Shown here: one piece after another, positions 52,480 through 62,260 of the stretch | Position numbering within the stretch: position 1 is the first letter of the stretch | Layout of the letters: the number at the start of each line of letters is the position of its first letter | Assembly (NCBI GenBank): GCA_038030265.1 | Contig: CM075937.1 | Location: 3,720,001 to 3,784,000 of the forward strand | Source of the DNA: Corythucha ciliata | Taxonomy: Eukaryota; Arthropoda; Insecta; Hemiptera; Tingidae | DNA: 64,000 nucleotides | Direction: 5' to 3' | Notes under the pieces: generated by a model | Seen by the model: the letters and a program-made list of their open reading frames with translations, nothing else | Databases searched by the model: none | What the model was told of the DNA's origin: nothing | Program-made: the position numbers and the translations under genes

Positions 52480-54660
52480 AAATATGCGCCTCCTTGAGGG
52501 AAATTCACGGCTAAAATAGAGAAAATACACCGCCCCCACTCCCAAGTTTCGTTGAGGTCCTTAAGCGCGCTAAATGTACTGATCCACAATTTGCAACGCG
52601 CTAATATTCCTGGCTATAACTGCGAAAAAGCGCTGATTCGTGGTCTCAAGATGCAACTTCCAAGCCGAAATAGAGAAAAAATCGTCGATTCGACGGCTAT
52701 TCCACGGCTAAAATGTAGACATCAATGCAAAAATGTTGTTTCTGGGCCAAGCCCGTGGCTACGATTGAGAATGAGAATAAACGCTACTAATTCAATGCTG
52801 TACAAGTAAACGAAAATCGTGGCAATTATTGCTGGTAAAAACAACGCTAAACTGGACCAAAATAGCGAATTTACAATTCAAATGGCGAAAAATCGTCTAT
52901 TAATTAAAAAAAAGAGAATAGATAATGTGCTAATTCGCTGCAAAATTATCAGAAAACGCGATTTCACAGCTGAAATGAAGAAAAATCACTAATTCGCGGC
53001 TGAAATTGAGAAAACGAAAATCTGTATAGCTTCTGAAAGAATCTAGGCTCAAACAGAGACACAGTGCTAATCCGTAGAAAAAAATTGCTCACGCGGGGCT
53101 AAAACCTAAAAAAAAACAAAAAAAAAAACGCGGCTAGAATTGACAAAAATATTAATTAGCGCGGCCAACATTAAGAAAAACACAAAATTTCAACTCAAAC
53201 TGAGAAAAAAGTGCTAATTCGCTGCTAAAAAAATGAAAAAAAGGCTAAACTGCAGCTGAAAATGAGGAAAACACCAAATCGTGGCTTAAATGGAGGATAA
53301 TCGCCAATACAAACGAAAGAATCCCTACTGCGCTGCTAAAATTGATTAAAACCGCTAACCCGTGGCCAAAATTGGTTAAAGTTGTAGCGTGCCAACAGCT
53401 AACAAACCTCAATTTTTATTTTGAAAAATAACAAATATTACGTTAAAAAAACAACATAAGTCAGTTTGATCGCGAGTTCGTATTTTCCCAATTTTTCATT
53501 GTAGTTATAAAAAAGATCTCTAAATTTTTCGTTGGCCGTTATTTTGTATACCGAAGAGAGCGCGACCCGCAAAGTCACTAAACCTTGAAAAATTGACAAA
53601 ACGCAAATGCGTAGCTTCTGTTCGAGGCTAAAACTAAACAATAAACGCTAATCCATAGCAACAATTTAAGGAAAAACGCCATCGTGGGACTGAAGTGTAA
53701 AAAAAAAACAGCTAATTTTGAAAAATTCACTATAATTAGCCTGTCATAAATAAATAAAAACTCTCGCTTTCAGCTCAAATTGGGAAAAAGTGTTATTCCC
53801 GGTTAAAATTTGAGGAAATCACGAATTCGTGGCTGAAAAATTAAGGTGATTCGCGAATTCACAGATTATAAAAACGCTTCAAAGCAGCTAAAATTGAAAA
53901 AAACGCGAATTTACGGCTAAAATTGAGGAAAATAATCGCGGATAAAGTGTGTTGGAATTTCTAATTCCGCCTTCTGACAACAACTTTGTGGCTAAAATTG
54001 AGGTAAACGGCAAATTCATGGTTATAAGTAAAAGAAAAAACACTGATTCACGGCTAGAACTGAGATGAAGCCCTATTCTACATATAATTAAAATTGAAAA
54101 AAATTACTAATGCGGTGCCAAAATGTAAAAGAACCCGCCAATTTGGGGTTAATATAGAGAAAATCCGTAATTATTCTGGGTAGAATAAATAGATTTTTCA
54201 GCCTAAATTGAGACAAAAAGGGCTAATTCACTGTCAAAAATGGAAGAATTGCCGATTTGCAGTAAAAATATCGGAAAACGCCAATTCGTGGCTAAAATGA
54301 ACAAAATCCGCTAATGCACGGGCTAGAAATAGCCACTGCACTGCTAAAATTACGAAAAAGCGCTAATTCACGGCTAAAATTGAGACCAATTTCAATTTGC
54401 GTGAAAAATTGGAAATACGTTAATTCCCGGCTTCCACGGGAGACTTTGAGGGTAAAATTGAGAAAAAGCGCTAATTTATGGCTACGAGTGAAAAACTCGC
54501 AAATTCGCGGCTAAAACTGAGACGAAATCGCTATTCCGCAGTGTATGGTTACGGTGAACAAAAAATGCTAATTTGTGGTAAACATTTCGAGAATTTTACG
54601 GCTAATATTGAGTAATTTTCAGCTCATACTGAGTAAACCGCTAGAAAAAATCGCGAAGAA
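52480..54660. repeat. Family 1 minisatellite array inside env of G
   Basis: About 2.2 kb of degenerate ~30-bp units, consensus near cgctaattcgcggctaaaattgagaaaaa, in plus orientation. Copies differ in length and sequence. The array ends where env coding resumes (about 54665). Unit spacing is best seen at 54230-54510. Confidence 0.8.
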
Positions 54661-54664
54661 CTAG

Positions 54665-54909
54665 AAGAAAATTACTATACTTTTGACCATGTGCCAATCT
54701 TATACTCCTTTTGTATTCTGTCCCTTTGTATTACATCGCTTTTGCTAATTCTTAAATTCAAACCCTTCAATTTCAATTGTCTAAAAAGAAAAGTAAATGA
54801 ACCCATTGAAGTAAACGAAGTAAATTCGCCTGAAACTAATCGCATGCTCAATCACCCCCAAAATTTTGTGTACCCAGTATATTTTGACATGTGGAACTGC
54901 CAAACTTAA
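54665..54909 (+). pseudogene. Element G envelope, membrane anchor and tail
   Basis: An open frame resuming after the array: a strongly hydrophobic segment (LYSFCILSLCITSLLLILKF) followed by a ~45-residue cytoplasmic tail ending at the stop 54907-54909, next to the polypurine tract. This is the expected C-terminus of an errantivirus Env, so the array interrupted one gene. Confidence 0.75.
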
Positions 54910-54918
54910 GGAGGGAGG
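54906..54918 (+). promoter_or_regulatory. Polypurine tract of element G
   Basis: TAAGGAGGGAGG directly before the 3' LTR, the site that primes plus-strand synthesis. Confidence 0.7.
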
Positions 54919-55119
54919 AGTTATAGAGCAATAATCCCGTATTTCTATGTAACCCTAGATCCCAGCGAAACGCAGACTCTTCAATTTTGTACTGGAATAA
55001 ATAGTCTAGGAAAATAGAAAGACAGTCAGTCGATTGGTGTAACGCGTAGAGATAACTTGTGCGGAAAAATAAAATAAAGTTTTTTTAAAAACCATTTTTG
55101 TCGTTCGGACCATTTAACT
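54919..55119 (+). repeat. 3' LTR of element G
   Basis: Near-identical to 46332-46533 and ends CCATTTAACT. It is followed by CTCG, the target-site duplication. Confidence 0.92.
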
Positions 55120-55300
55120 CTCGGACCTTTTCGGGCTGCTTTAAGTTCAGAAAATCTGCTAAACTTAACGTGAAACGCTCATTTTTGGAGATTTTAGACG
55201 GGGCTCTTCGTTAATACATTAGTGCTCCTTGGTTCGTACACCTGTAGCTCGGGGGGGGGGGGGGGGGATCTATCCCCTCCTACGCCCCTGTCCTGGATCT
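55120..55300 (+). repeat. Element J2, right part
   Basis: Matches the complement of 43797-43970 in J1 (ggaccttttcgggctgcttt ... G-run ... gatctatcccc ... ctacgcccctg). With 46225-46331 it makes up the end of one J copy split by element G. Confidence 0.8.
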
Positions 55301-56221
55301 GGCTCACTGAGAAACAAATTTCAAGCAATTTCACTCCGAAAATCCGAGGATTTCACTCTCTAAAAAAACAATTTTGCGGATTTTTCCAAACAAAAGGAAA
55401 TGTTCAAGTGACAACAAATTAGTCTACGGATTTTTGTTGCTGTCAAAACAAACGTGCTCAAATTCATAGCCCGTTTTCGCAGGATTTGCGCTCTAAAATT
55501 CAATTTTAAAATTTTTGTTGCCAGCGAACCATAACATCGCTGTGTGACCCAATTCCGAGCAGGGGGCCTATTCTCTAACAACAAGCTATATTTTTTTCGC
55601 CAGCCATGTGTCAATTTCATTCATTTGTTTGAAGGAAATTAATGAAATAAACATATGACTTCGAAAAATCTATTGCTTCGGAGTTATAGAATAAGCCCCC
55701 AGTCTCTAAATTGGTTCACACAAGTGAGCGAAAATCCGAGAAATTTGTGCGCAAAATGCCACACGTTCGGAGGAAAAATTTACCCCCGAAAACCCACATC
55801 CAGAGGATTCTTTGAGAGGAGCGAGGAAAATCCGAAAATAACCGAGCAAAACCTTGAATTTATGGCTAAAATTGACTGAATTTGAGGCAGAACGATATGA
55901 TTTTCGACAGCACTGAGAGCCCCTCTCCCGCCACCGCCCTGCAGCATCCATCAACGAGTGTGTGGAGTTGTAACGAAACCTTCGCTTTGTGTTACCGGTA
56001 ATGCCTACGTCGATGCAATTTACACTTGAAAATTTTATGGTGGATTTCACGATTTTTTATTGAGTGTTTTGAAGCCGATGGCTCGACGTTAGCGGGAGTG
56101 ATTAAATATTTAATTTACCTGTTTGGACTGTTGGGTGAAACACGCGAGAATTAGTTTTTTTTTTTTTGGTTCTTACAAGTTTCGATCTGCTGAGTGCGGT
56201 GAGTCGTCACAACTCGTAGAA
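55301..56221. other. STT3B upstream region, no recognisable gene
   Basis: AT-rich, with scattered words such as aaaatccgag and ggctaaaattga. The STT3B promoter and 5' UTR should lie within the last ~200 bp. Confidence 0.45.
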
Positions 56222-56650
56222 ATGAAGAAAACTTCGTCGTCCCCTTCGGGATGGAAAAGTTTAATAGTTTTTACCGTGCTACTGTTGGCCTGGGTTGTGG
56301 GCTTTTCGTCGCGACTATTCGCCGTCATTAGATTCGAGAGTATCATACACGAATTCGACCCATGGTATAATAAAGTCACGCCTCTTACGTGGTTTAACCC
56401 TAGCCCATCATTTTTTTTCTCTCTCTCACAGGTTCAACTACAGAGCAACGGCCTATATGGTCGAAAAAGGGTTTTACAATTTTTTGAATTGGTTCGACGA
56501 GCGCGCCTGGTACCCGCTGGGAAGGATCGTCGGGGGTACGGTCTACCCTGGACTGATGATTACATCGGGTGCTATACATCACTTTCTTCACGCTTTAAAC
56601 ATTCCAGTCCACATCAGGGACATATGTGTCTTTCTGGCGCCCATTTTCAG
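56222..56650 (+). CDS. STT3B: Oligosaccharyltransferase catalytic subunit STT3B, exons 1-2 (partial)
   Basis: Exon 1 is 56222-56364 and exon 2 is 56432-56650. The intron is 67 nt (GTATAA..CACAG, phase 2). STT3B is the catalytic subunit of the ER complex that transfers the glycan to Asn in secretory proteins. Seen: the first membrane helix ([19 protein letters not shown]), then [12 protein letters not shown] with the catalytic/metal-binding Asp, and across the junction [34 protein letters not shown] and [10 protein letters not shown]. The wording favours STT3B over STT3A ([20 protein letters not shown]). Exon 2 ends with a GTAGGA donor in phase 2. The remaining ~600 residues, including WWDYG, are not in the window or lie in the N gap. 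Confidence 0.92.
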
Positions 56651-57287
56651 GTAGGACGCTTATTATTTTCAAGTTTCTTAGTACCGTAGCTTAATGTTGT
56701 AGTGTACAAGGGTCGTACACCGACGTGCAATATGGTAAACTAAACTGTCAATTTGCCCTGTGGCCGGCGCGTTAAAACGCGTAGATGAGTTGAAAACTGT
56801 GTGGATATTACGCCGCCAGTTCAAAATGACTGGTGCCCCGGTAGAAAATTGTCTGGCGAACCTTGGAGGAAGGTGTGTGAGGGGGGGGGGGGGTGTTCTG
56901 CACCGAAAAGTGTCAGGGCGTACCTTCCCTCACAACGTGGGAGAATGCGTTCTCCACACTACGTTTTCCTTCAGAATCCACAAAGGGTGATTCTAGAGCT
57001 TCCCATAAGAGGCGTAGAGTTTAGGTTTTCGTTGGGGGGGGGGGGCGATGGGCAAAATTAGCTGGGCCCAAATCTAGCTGAGGGTAATTATTGCTATTTT
57101 ACCTAAATGAAGAACAACAAAATAATATAATTGAACACAAAACGTTAGAACAAACACCACATACTTGAACTGGTAATCAAACTGTGAGAAGGGGCGTCCA
57201 TTAGACTGGTTTTATTATTCATTTCAGGGGTGGATACACAGATTTGACCGCCCCGGGGTACTGGAAAAATATCGGCCCAATAGACAT
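56651..57287. other. STT3B intron 2 sequence
   Basis: Holds two G-runs (56881-56893, 57035-57045) and a ggggtggatacacagattt word near 57227, similar to the transposon end at 60650. No STT3B exon is visible. Confidence 0.5.
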
Positions 57288-57576
57288 ACCTAATGTGTAC
57301 GAGAAGATTACGGAACAGAACGAATACTTTTTTATTTTTTAAAAATCATTTAAACAACAATCATATGACTGGCTACATCATCTCTTCCTCTTCTTCTGAC
57401 AGACGTTTCTTCATCTGGTCCGAGCGATATTTTCGGAAGCCTTGGCTGTTTTTTACCAACCAGGTATTCGAGCCTATTTGTTTCACCACTATTCCACGAC
57501 AACCCTCTATGATTGCCGCCATTCTCGAGGAACCCCGCTCACCACGACCACAAAGACGCTCAAGCGAAAATGGCAT
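57288..57576 (-). pseudogene. Gypsy F family fragment (integrase end plus LTR)
   Basis: On the minus strand, the last ~40 codons of integrase (VKQIGSNTWLVKNSQGFRKY and the poly-Glu end, stop about 57373), then the same LTR-like end as 39905-39990, inverted. Upstream of codon VK the similarity stops. Confidence 0.8.
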
Positions 57577-57699
57577 TCAGACCACCTAATACCTGAATCC
57601 TGATAGCTCAACCAAGCAACTACTTATTGACCCTACCTATCTCTGGTCTCTCACTACCTCTACGCTGTTACCTCAAGTGTTTGTTATCCATTGTTGTTA

Positions 57700-58199
57700 N
57701 NNNNNNNNNNNNNNNNNNNNNNNNNNNNNNNNNNNNNNNNNNNNNNNNNNNNNNNNNNNNNNNNNNNNNNNNNNNNNNNNNNNNNNNNNNNNNNNNNNNN
57801 NNNNNNNNNNNNNNNNNNNNNNNNNNNNNNNNNNNNNNNNNNNNNNNNNNNNNNNNNNNNNNNNNNNNNNNNNNNNNNNNNNNNNNNNNNNNNNNNNNNN
57901 NNNNNNNNNNNNNNNNNNNNNNNNNNNNNNNNNNNNNNNNNNNNNNNNNNNNNNNNNNNNNNNNNNNNNNNNNNNNNNNNNNNNNNNNNNNNNNNNNNNN
58001 NNNNNNNNNNNNNNNNNNNNNNNNNNNNNNNNNNNNNNNNNNNNNNNNNNNNNNNNNNNNNNNNNNNNNNNNNNNNNNNNNNNNNNNNNNNNNNNNNNNN
58101 NNNNNNNNNNNNNNNNNNNNNNNNNNNNNNNNNNNNNNNNNNNNNNNNNNNNNNNNNNNNNNNNNNNNNNNNNNNNNNNNNNNNNNNNNNNNNNNNNNN
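57700..58199. other. Assembly gap (500 N)
   Basis: A run of exactly 500 undetermined bases, a round number suggesting a placeholder of unknown true length. Two convergent, incomplete genes flank it. Confidence 0.98.
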
Positions 58200-58785
58200 T
58201 TCGTTTCAAAGCCAAAGAGAAAGGAGAGGGGGAAGTTTCATATTCTGTCAGCAAAAAGTGCTAGTCGGGGGGGGGGGGGCTCATTCGCGAATTTTCAAAC
58301 TTAACAACGTGGTATTAAAGCTTTTTTCCTGTGGATTTTGGTCAATTTTTAGCGATAAAAAGAAATAAATAACTAAAAATCGCTGTTCGTACCAAACTGC
58401 GCTGAACTTTACATTTTCACGATTCAAGACGGCTACCCACCACGTGAAGTTCGCGGCTACTAAAATTCTATTCTTAAATACTGACCATCCAGAGAAACGT
58501 CTGGTTTAGCTCCCGGACACAAAACTGGAGTTCTAGCCTATAATCTGACTATAATTGACATTCAGTCCTGAAAAACTGATTTTCCTTAGGACGATGACAA
58601 ATTTTAGCAAGAGAGACTCATCCAATTACAATTCAAGCCCTGAAATTTAAGAGTGACCCTCAGTGAACGATAACCGGTTACTAAGGATGTTGGGGGGGGG
58701 GGCATTCCCATCGTGGAATAATTCGTCGCTTCGCCCATGCACCTATAATATAAAGTTAAGACGCGAAACAAACAAAAAAACTTAC
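58200..58785. other. Sequence between the gap and the PWWP gene exon 5
   Basis: Presumably intron of the minus-strand PWWP gene. It has G-runs (58266-58279, 58690-58701). No further exon is recognisable. Confidence 0.4.
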
Positions 58786-59950
58786 GTTTTCGTCAACTGT
58801 TGTTTTAGACGTCGACGCTTCACTGACAAGCTTGTCAAAAGCAGACTCTTCATAAGCGGGATTCACTGGGGCCTCCTGGAGGGGGGGGAAAAACACAATT
58901 TTTTGGCGTGAATGTGGTAAACCGAATTGTGGTGGGTTGGAGTTGAAGGAGGGACTTACGCCGTCTTTATTTTTAAGTTTGTACTCTTCGATGCCTTCAA
59001 CAGCTTTCTTGAATGAGGCGGATTTGACCGAGTTTTTAAGATTTTGCGTTCTTTCACAGTACTCTTGTAAATTGTTTCGTTCAACCCAACCGCTGAAAAA
59101 GATTTTTAAAAAATTAACAATGCTGGCTAGCGCTTAACGGTAAAAACGAGAGGGGGAGGGGGAGGGACTTACTAGTTTTTGGTACCGAAGAAGAATATGC
59201 AGTGAGCGTCAGCCCTCTTCTCCGGTTTTACATGTGTTGGCGGATCTACGATCTAAAAAATAAATAAAACGAATTTTATTTAGCTTAAAATTGAGCGTTA
59301 GAAAATACTATTTATTTTATTTATCGTCAAACTGGACGCCGGGAATGATTTCGCGGGTAAAATACCCGCCTTTTACAGTCGCCTCTGGTGGCGGCTCCTC
59401 GTACTACGACGAATAGAGGAAGAAAAGGACAATACAAAAAATATGAAAAATGGATAGCCTTAAAATCCAAATCTGGAAAACCCCAAATTTACAATTTAGA
59501 AGAAATAACTAAATAATTTTTGACTAGCGGCACGATTTATGAGACGATTTTACGGCTAAGTAGGTCGTAAAGATAACGGGAATGCCTTACGGAAATAGAA
59601 ATACGAACGTTAGACTTACCACGCCTGGCCAGGGTGGGAATCCTTTCATTTTAGCCCTGATAGGAAAAAGATGAAGATTTCAATTGGGGAAGGCTCGAAA
59701 AAAATACTAAAAAGCTCAGGATAATTAGAAAACAATCAACTCACCAAACTAAGCAGCCAATATACGTGGGACACTGAAAGGCACCCACTTGGGATGATTT
59801 CCTCTTTTTAGCCGGCCCCGAAGTAGTGGAACTCCCGTCGTTCGACGTTGTTTCATCCTCGGCTCCGCTTATGTTCAAACTGTCCCATGACTGGAAATCA
59901 CCGATAGAACCGACCGCCGTCCTGGACGAGAGTCTCTTCTTGGCGTTCAT
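58786..59950 (-). CDS. PWWP-domain protein, GLYR1/NP60-like, five exons (partial)
   Basis: Exons: 59950-59745, 59656-59620, 59252-59173, 59092-58960 and 58875-58786 (182 codons, all phases consistent). The N-terminus is Ser-rich with a basic patch (GPAKKRKSSQ). A PWWP domain spans exons 1-4: GCLVWAKMKGFPPWPGVIVD with the aromatic-cage region, then CIFFFGTKNYGWVERNNLQ, then SFKKAVEGIEEYK. PWWP domains read methylated histone H3K36. The order WAKMKG..PWPG and FFGT..WV..F.AV..IEE is closest to GLYR1/NP60; HDGF relatives or another PWWP protein are possible. The rest (in GLYR1, a linker and a dehydrogenase-like domain) is missing, in or beyond the gap. In GLYR1 the PWWP domain starts at the very N-terminus; here ~60 residues precede it. 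Confidence 0.85.
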
Positions 59951-60736
59951 GCCCGCTTTGGGTACAAGATTTTACGATGGAACAAAAATACGAGACAAAA
60001 CAAAACGTTCAAAGTCGCCGCATTGAACGTTCTTTCTGAAGAATGAAATAAGCGCCAGCACACGCGTATTTTCAACGCAAAACACTTCCGCGGGTTTCGT
60101 TCGGTTATTTTTCTTGTTGTGCGAGATATCAAAACTGAGGGGGAGCTTTCACCTTCTACTTCACAAGCCGATACACGCGCAATCAAACTCAACTTGGTTA
60201 TTCCTAACCCGCCAACACTCAAAGCGACTGTTTGATGGGGAGAAGAGACTCGACGCCATGATGTCGGTCATTCATCCTCTTTTGTAACCGCCTCCATTTG
60301 TCGCTCCATGACGACAACGAGCGGGTGCGCGCATGGTAACCGAAGGTAAGGGAATATTTAAAAAAGTCAAATAAACGATCGTTTAATGAAAGGTGCAAAT
60401 TTTCAGTTTTAATGAATAATCAGAAACACGTTTTTCCCGGGTAGAATGATACAAGTGAGCAGTTGTACTGGAGGGATGCCACTTTGGCACTTCAAGATTA
60501 TGTTGCTGTTTGCAGAGGCGTAGCGTATAGTGGGGCGGTGGGCTTATGGGGCATCAGTCGGCTTAGGCTTTTATTTATTTTCAAACATGAGTTATGTTAT
60601 AGCGAAAAAATTGCACCCGTCTTCTCTGAATTACATCGTATGGTACAGTGGTGGATCCAGGGGAATATTTCGGGGGCGGGGGATCTCAAATAGTAAATTT
60701 TGTAATAGTAAAAAACGAACAGGAATAGTATTTAGG
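59951..60736. other. PWWP gene 5' region; no other gene
   Basis: 59951-60350 probably holds the 5' UTR and promoter of the minus-strand PWWP gene, with G/C-richer sequence at 60250-60340. Two transposon-end words follow: cagaggcgtagcg (60512) and agtggtggatccagggg (60645). Confidence 0.45.
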
Positions 60737-60754
60737 AGTATTATAGTAGTAGTT

Positions 60755-60795
<41 letters not shown>

Positions 60796-60802
60796 TTAGT
60801 AG
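60737..60802 (+). repeat. (GTA)n microsatellite
   Basis: About 20 units of GTA/TAG, nearly perfect. It explains the poly-Val ORF on the plus strand. Confidence 0.95.
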
Positions 60803-61310
60803 TATTGGACAAATATCTTATAATACTAATTAATTTCTAGCATTGCGTAGAAACCGACCAACAGGAGATTGAAACATGTGCCAAATAAATCAAGTCCCTG
60901 TTTGCCCACACCACTAAATCTGGGTATACGGACAACGTGTGATTCAGAAAAACATTTCAAAGTGTCAGATAGTCATGAGCGATTTCTTAGTTGCTTGGTG
61001 ATTTTTCGTCAGAAATGACGATTTCATAGAAAAAGTAATCATTTTTCTCTTCAAAATCGCTTGTTTTGACCTGAAAAATTTGAACAAGTTTTGTGATTTT
61101 AACATGATAAAAAGCACTAAAACCTCACACACACTCAAAGCACTGAAAAGCCTTCAAAATCGTTAAAAAAATCATATCTCGAGGAGTTTTTATTTTCGGA
61201 TCATGGTGTATAGGGTGATTTCGGTCGCATAATAATTATGAGGTCTATTTTCGCCCAATTTTTTTTGTCACACTTATCCCCTTTCAGCCTGTATTGTATA
61301 TGTATTGTCA
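60803..61310. other. No recognisable gene
   Basis: AT-rich sequence with a few cgatttt/aaaatcg words (60960-61160). No coding content. Confidence 0.45.
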
Positions 61311-61455
61311 CGGCTGGGCAGTAATTGAATTACGTAATTCAATTACAATTAGTAATTGCGGTAATTTGTAATTGATAACAACACGCCATTGTAATTGATA
61401 ATTTGTAATTAAACGCACTTTTCCGAAGTAATTTGTAATTAACAATTACCAATTA
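61311..61455 (+). mobile_element. AT-rich hAT-like terminus (GGCTGGGCAGTAATTG)
   Basis: Begins cacggctgggcagtaattga and continues with repeated gtaatt/aattac words that are locally palindromic (attacgtaatt, caattacaatta). This resembles the 51928 terminus in design (gggtgggca/gctgggca plus a self-complementary AT-rich word repeated many times) but uses a different word. Confidence 0.55.
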
Positions 61456-61658
61456 CATTTCCATCTTCAGAGTCAATATTAATTTGAAAACTCAGCGGGT
61501 ACTATTTCGCGCCTTGCTTGGAGCTTTTGGAGGAGTTTTTGCATGAAATTCTCTGAAAAATATGAGTTTCAAAGCAATTATGACAAGCGATATCCTCGAG
61601 CTTAGGGTTGCCAATTTGAAATTTGAGAAATACGGTACAAACGTTTCAAGCCCCAAAC

Positions 61659-62260
61659 CAGTGGCGTAGGTAGGAATTTGTCCAGAGCGGGGGAGGGGGG
61701 AGATCAGATTGAAATCTCGTAAGGGTGAGAGGAGGGGGGTAATTTCACATTTTAGTCATCATTCCAACCAGCCAGCAGCCTCTTGAATCTGGACATCTTG
61801 CTGGCCTCATCATAGCCTCAATCTCTCAGTAGAGCGATTTTTGGGCTCTACCCACAAATTAGCGATTTTCTTAATTTTGGCCGAGTGTATCGTTCTTCTC
61901 AATTTCAGCCGCAGATTAGCAGTTTTGCCCCTCCTTCTCCAATAGCCATGAATTCGCGAATTTTCTCAACTTTAGCAGCAAGGAAACGTTTTTATCCCGT
62001 GAGCGATGTTTCTTAATTATCCACGAGTTTTGGCGGTTTCCTCAATTTTTAGCAGCATATTACCGATTTTTTAACCAGGGGATTAGCACTTTTCTCAGTT
62101 TCAGCTGGAAACATACGTTTTTCTTAAGTGTTTTCCTCAATATTAGCCGCAAAATAGAGGGGCTTTTCACGAATTAGGATTTTTTTGGTTCACCATATGC
62201 AATGCATGAGCGATTTGTCTGTTTACTCGCGAATTAGCGGTTTCTTCACCTATTGCCACA
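61659..62260 (+). mobile_element. Element J3, left part, with family 1 minisatellite
   Basis: Starts CAGTGGCGTAGGTAGGAATT and follows the J1 sequence in the same order (gatcagatt, gaaatctcgtaa, G-run, cattttagtcatcattcca, aatctggacatct), then enters the ~30-bp units in the complementary orientation. It is interrupted at 62261 by the long-TIR element. The right end was not found. Confidence 0.75.

Larger units (their letters stand above)
46332..55119 (+). mobile_element. Errantivirus-like LTR retrotransposon G
   Basis: An 8.8-kb element with two LTRs (202 and 201 bp; about seven substitutions and one indel apart by eye), the 4-bp duplication CTCG (46328-46331 and 55120-55123), a Lys-type primer-binding site and a polypurine tract. 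It carries gag, pol with an internal deletion, and env. The env gene is split by a 2.7-kb insertion of repeats. The whole sits inside element J2. Confidence 0.92.

Noticed and set aside
43990..54660. CRISPR-like appearance of regularly spaced ~30-bp repeats
   Set aside because: The units are degenerate, without conserved direct repeats separated by unique spacers. The DNA is eukaryotic, and the repeat belongs to mobile elements.
57228..57292. Open stretch after an AG that could look like STT3B exon 3
   Set aside because: The translation does not match the conserved STT3B continuation, the sequence starts like the ggggtggatccag transposon end at 60650, and it runs straight into the inverted Gypsy F LTR.
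57627..58368. Long ORFs across 57.6-58.4 kb
   Set aside because: They consist almost entirely of undetermined bases from the 500-N gap.
60530..60799. ORF ending in a poly-valine run
   Set aside because: It is the translation of a (GTA)n microsatellite.
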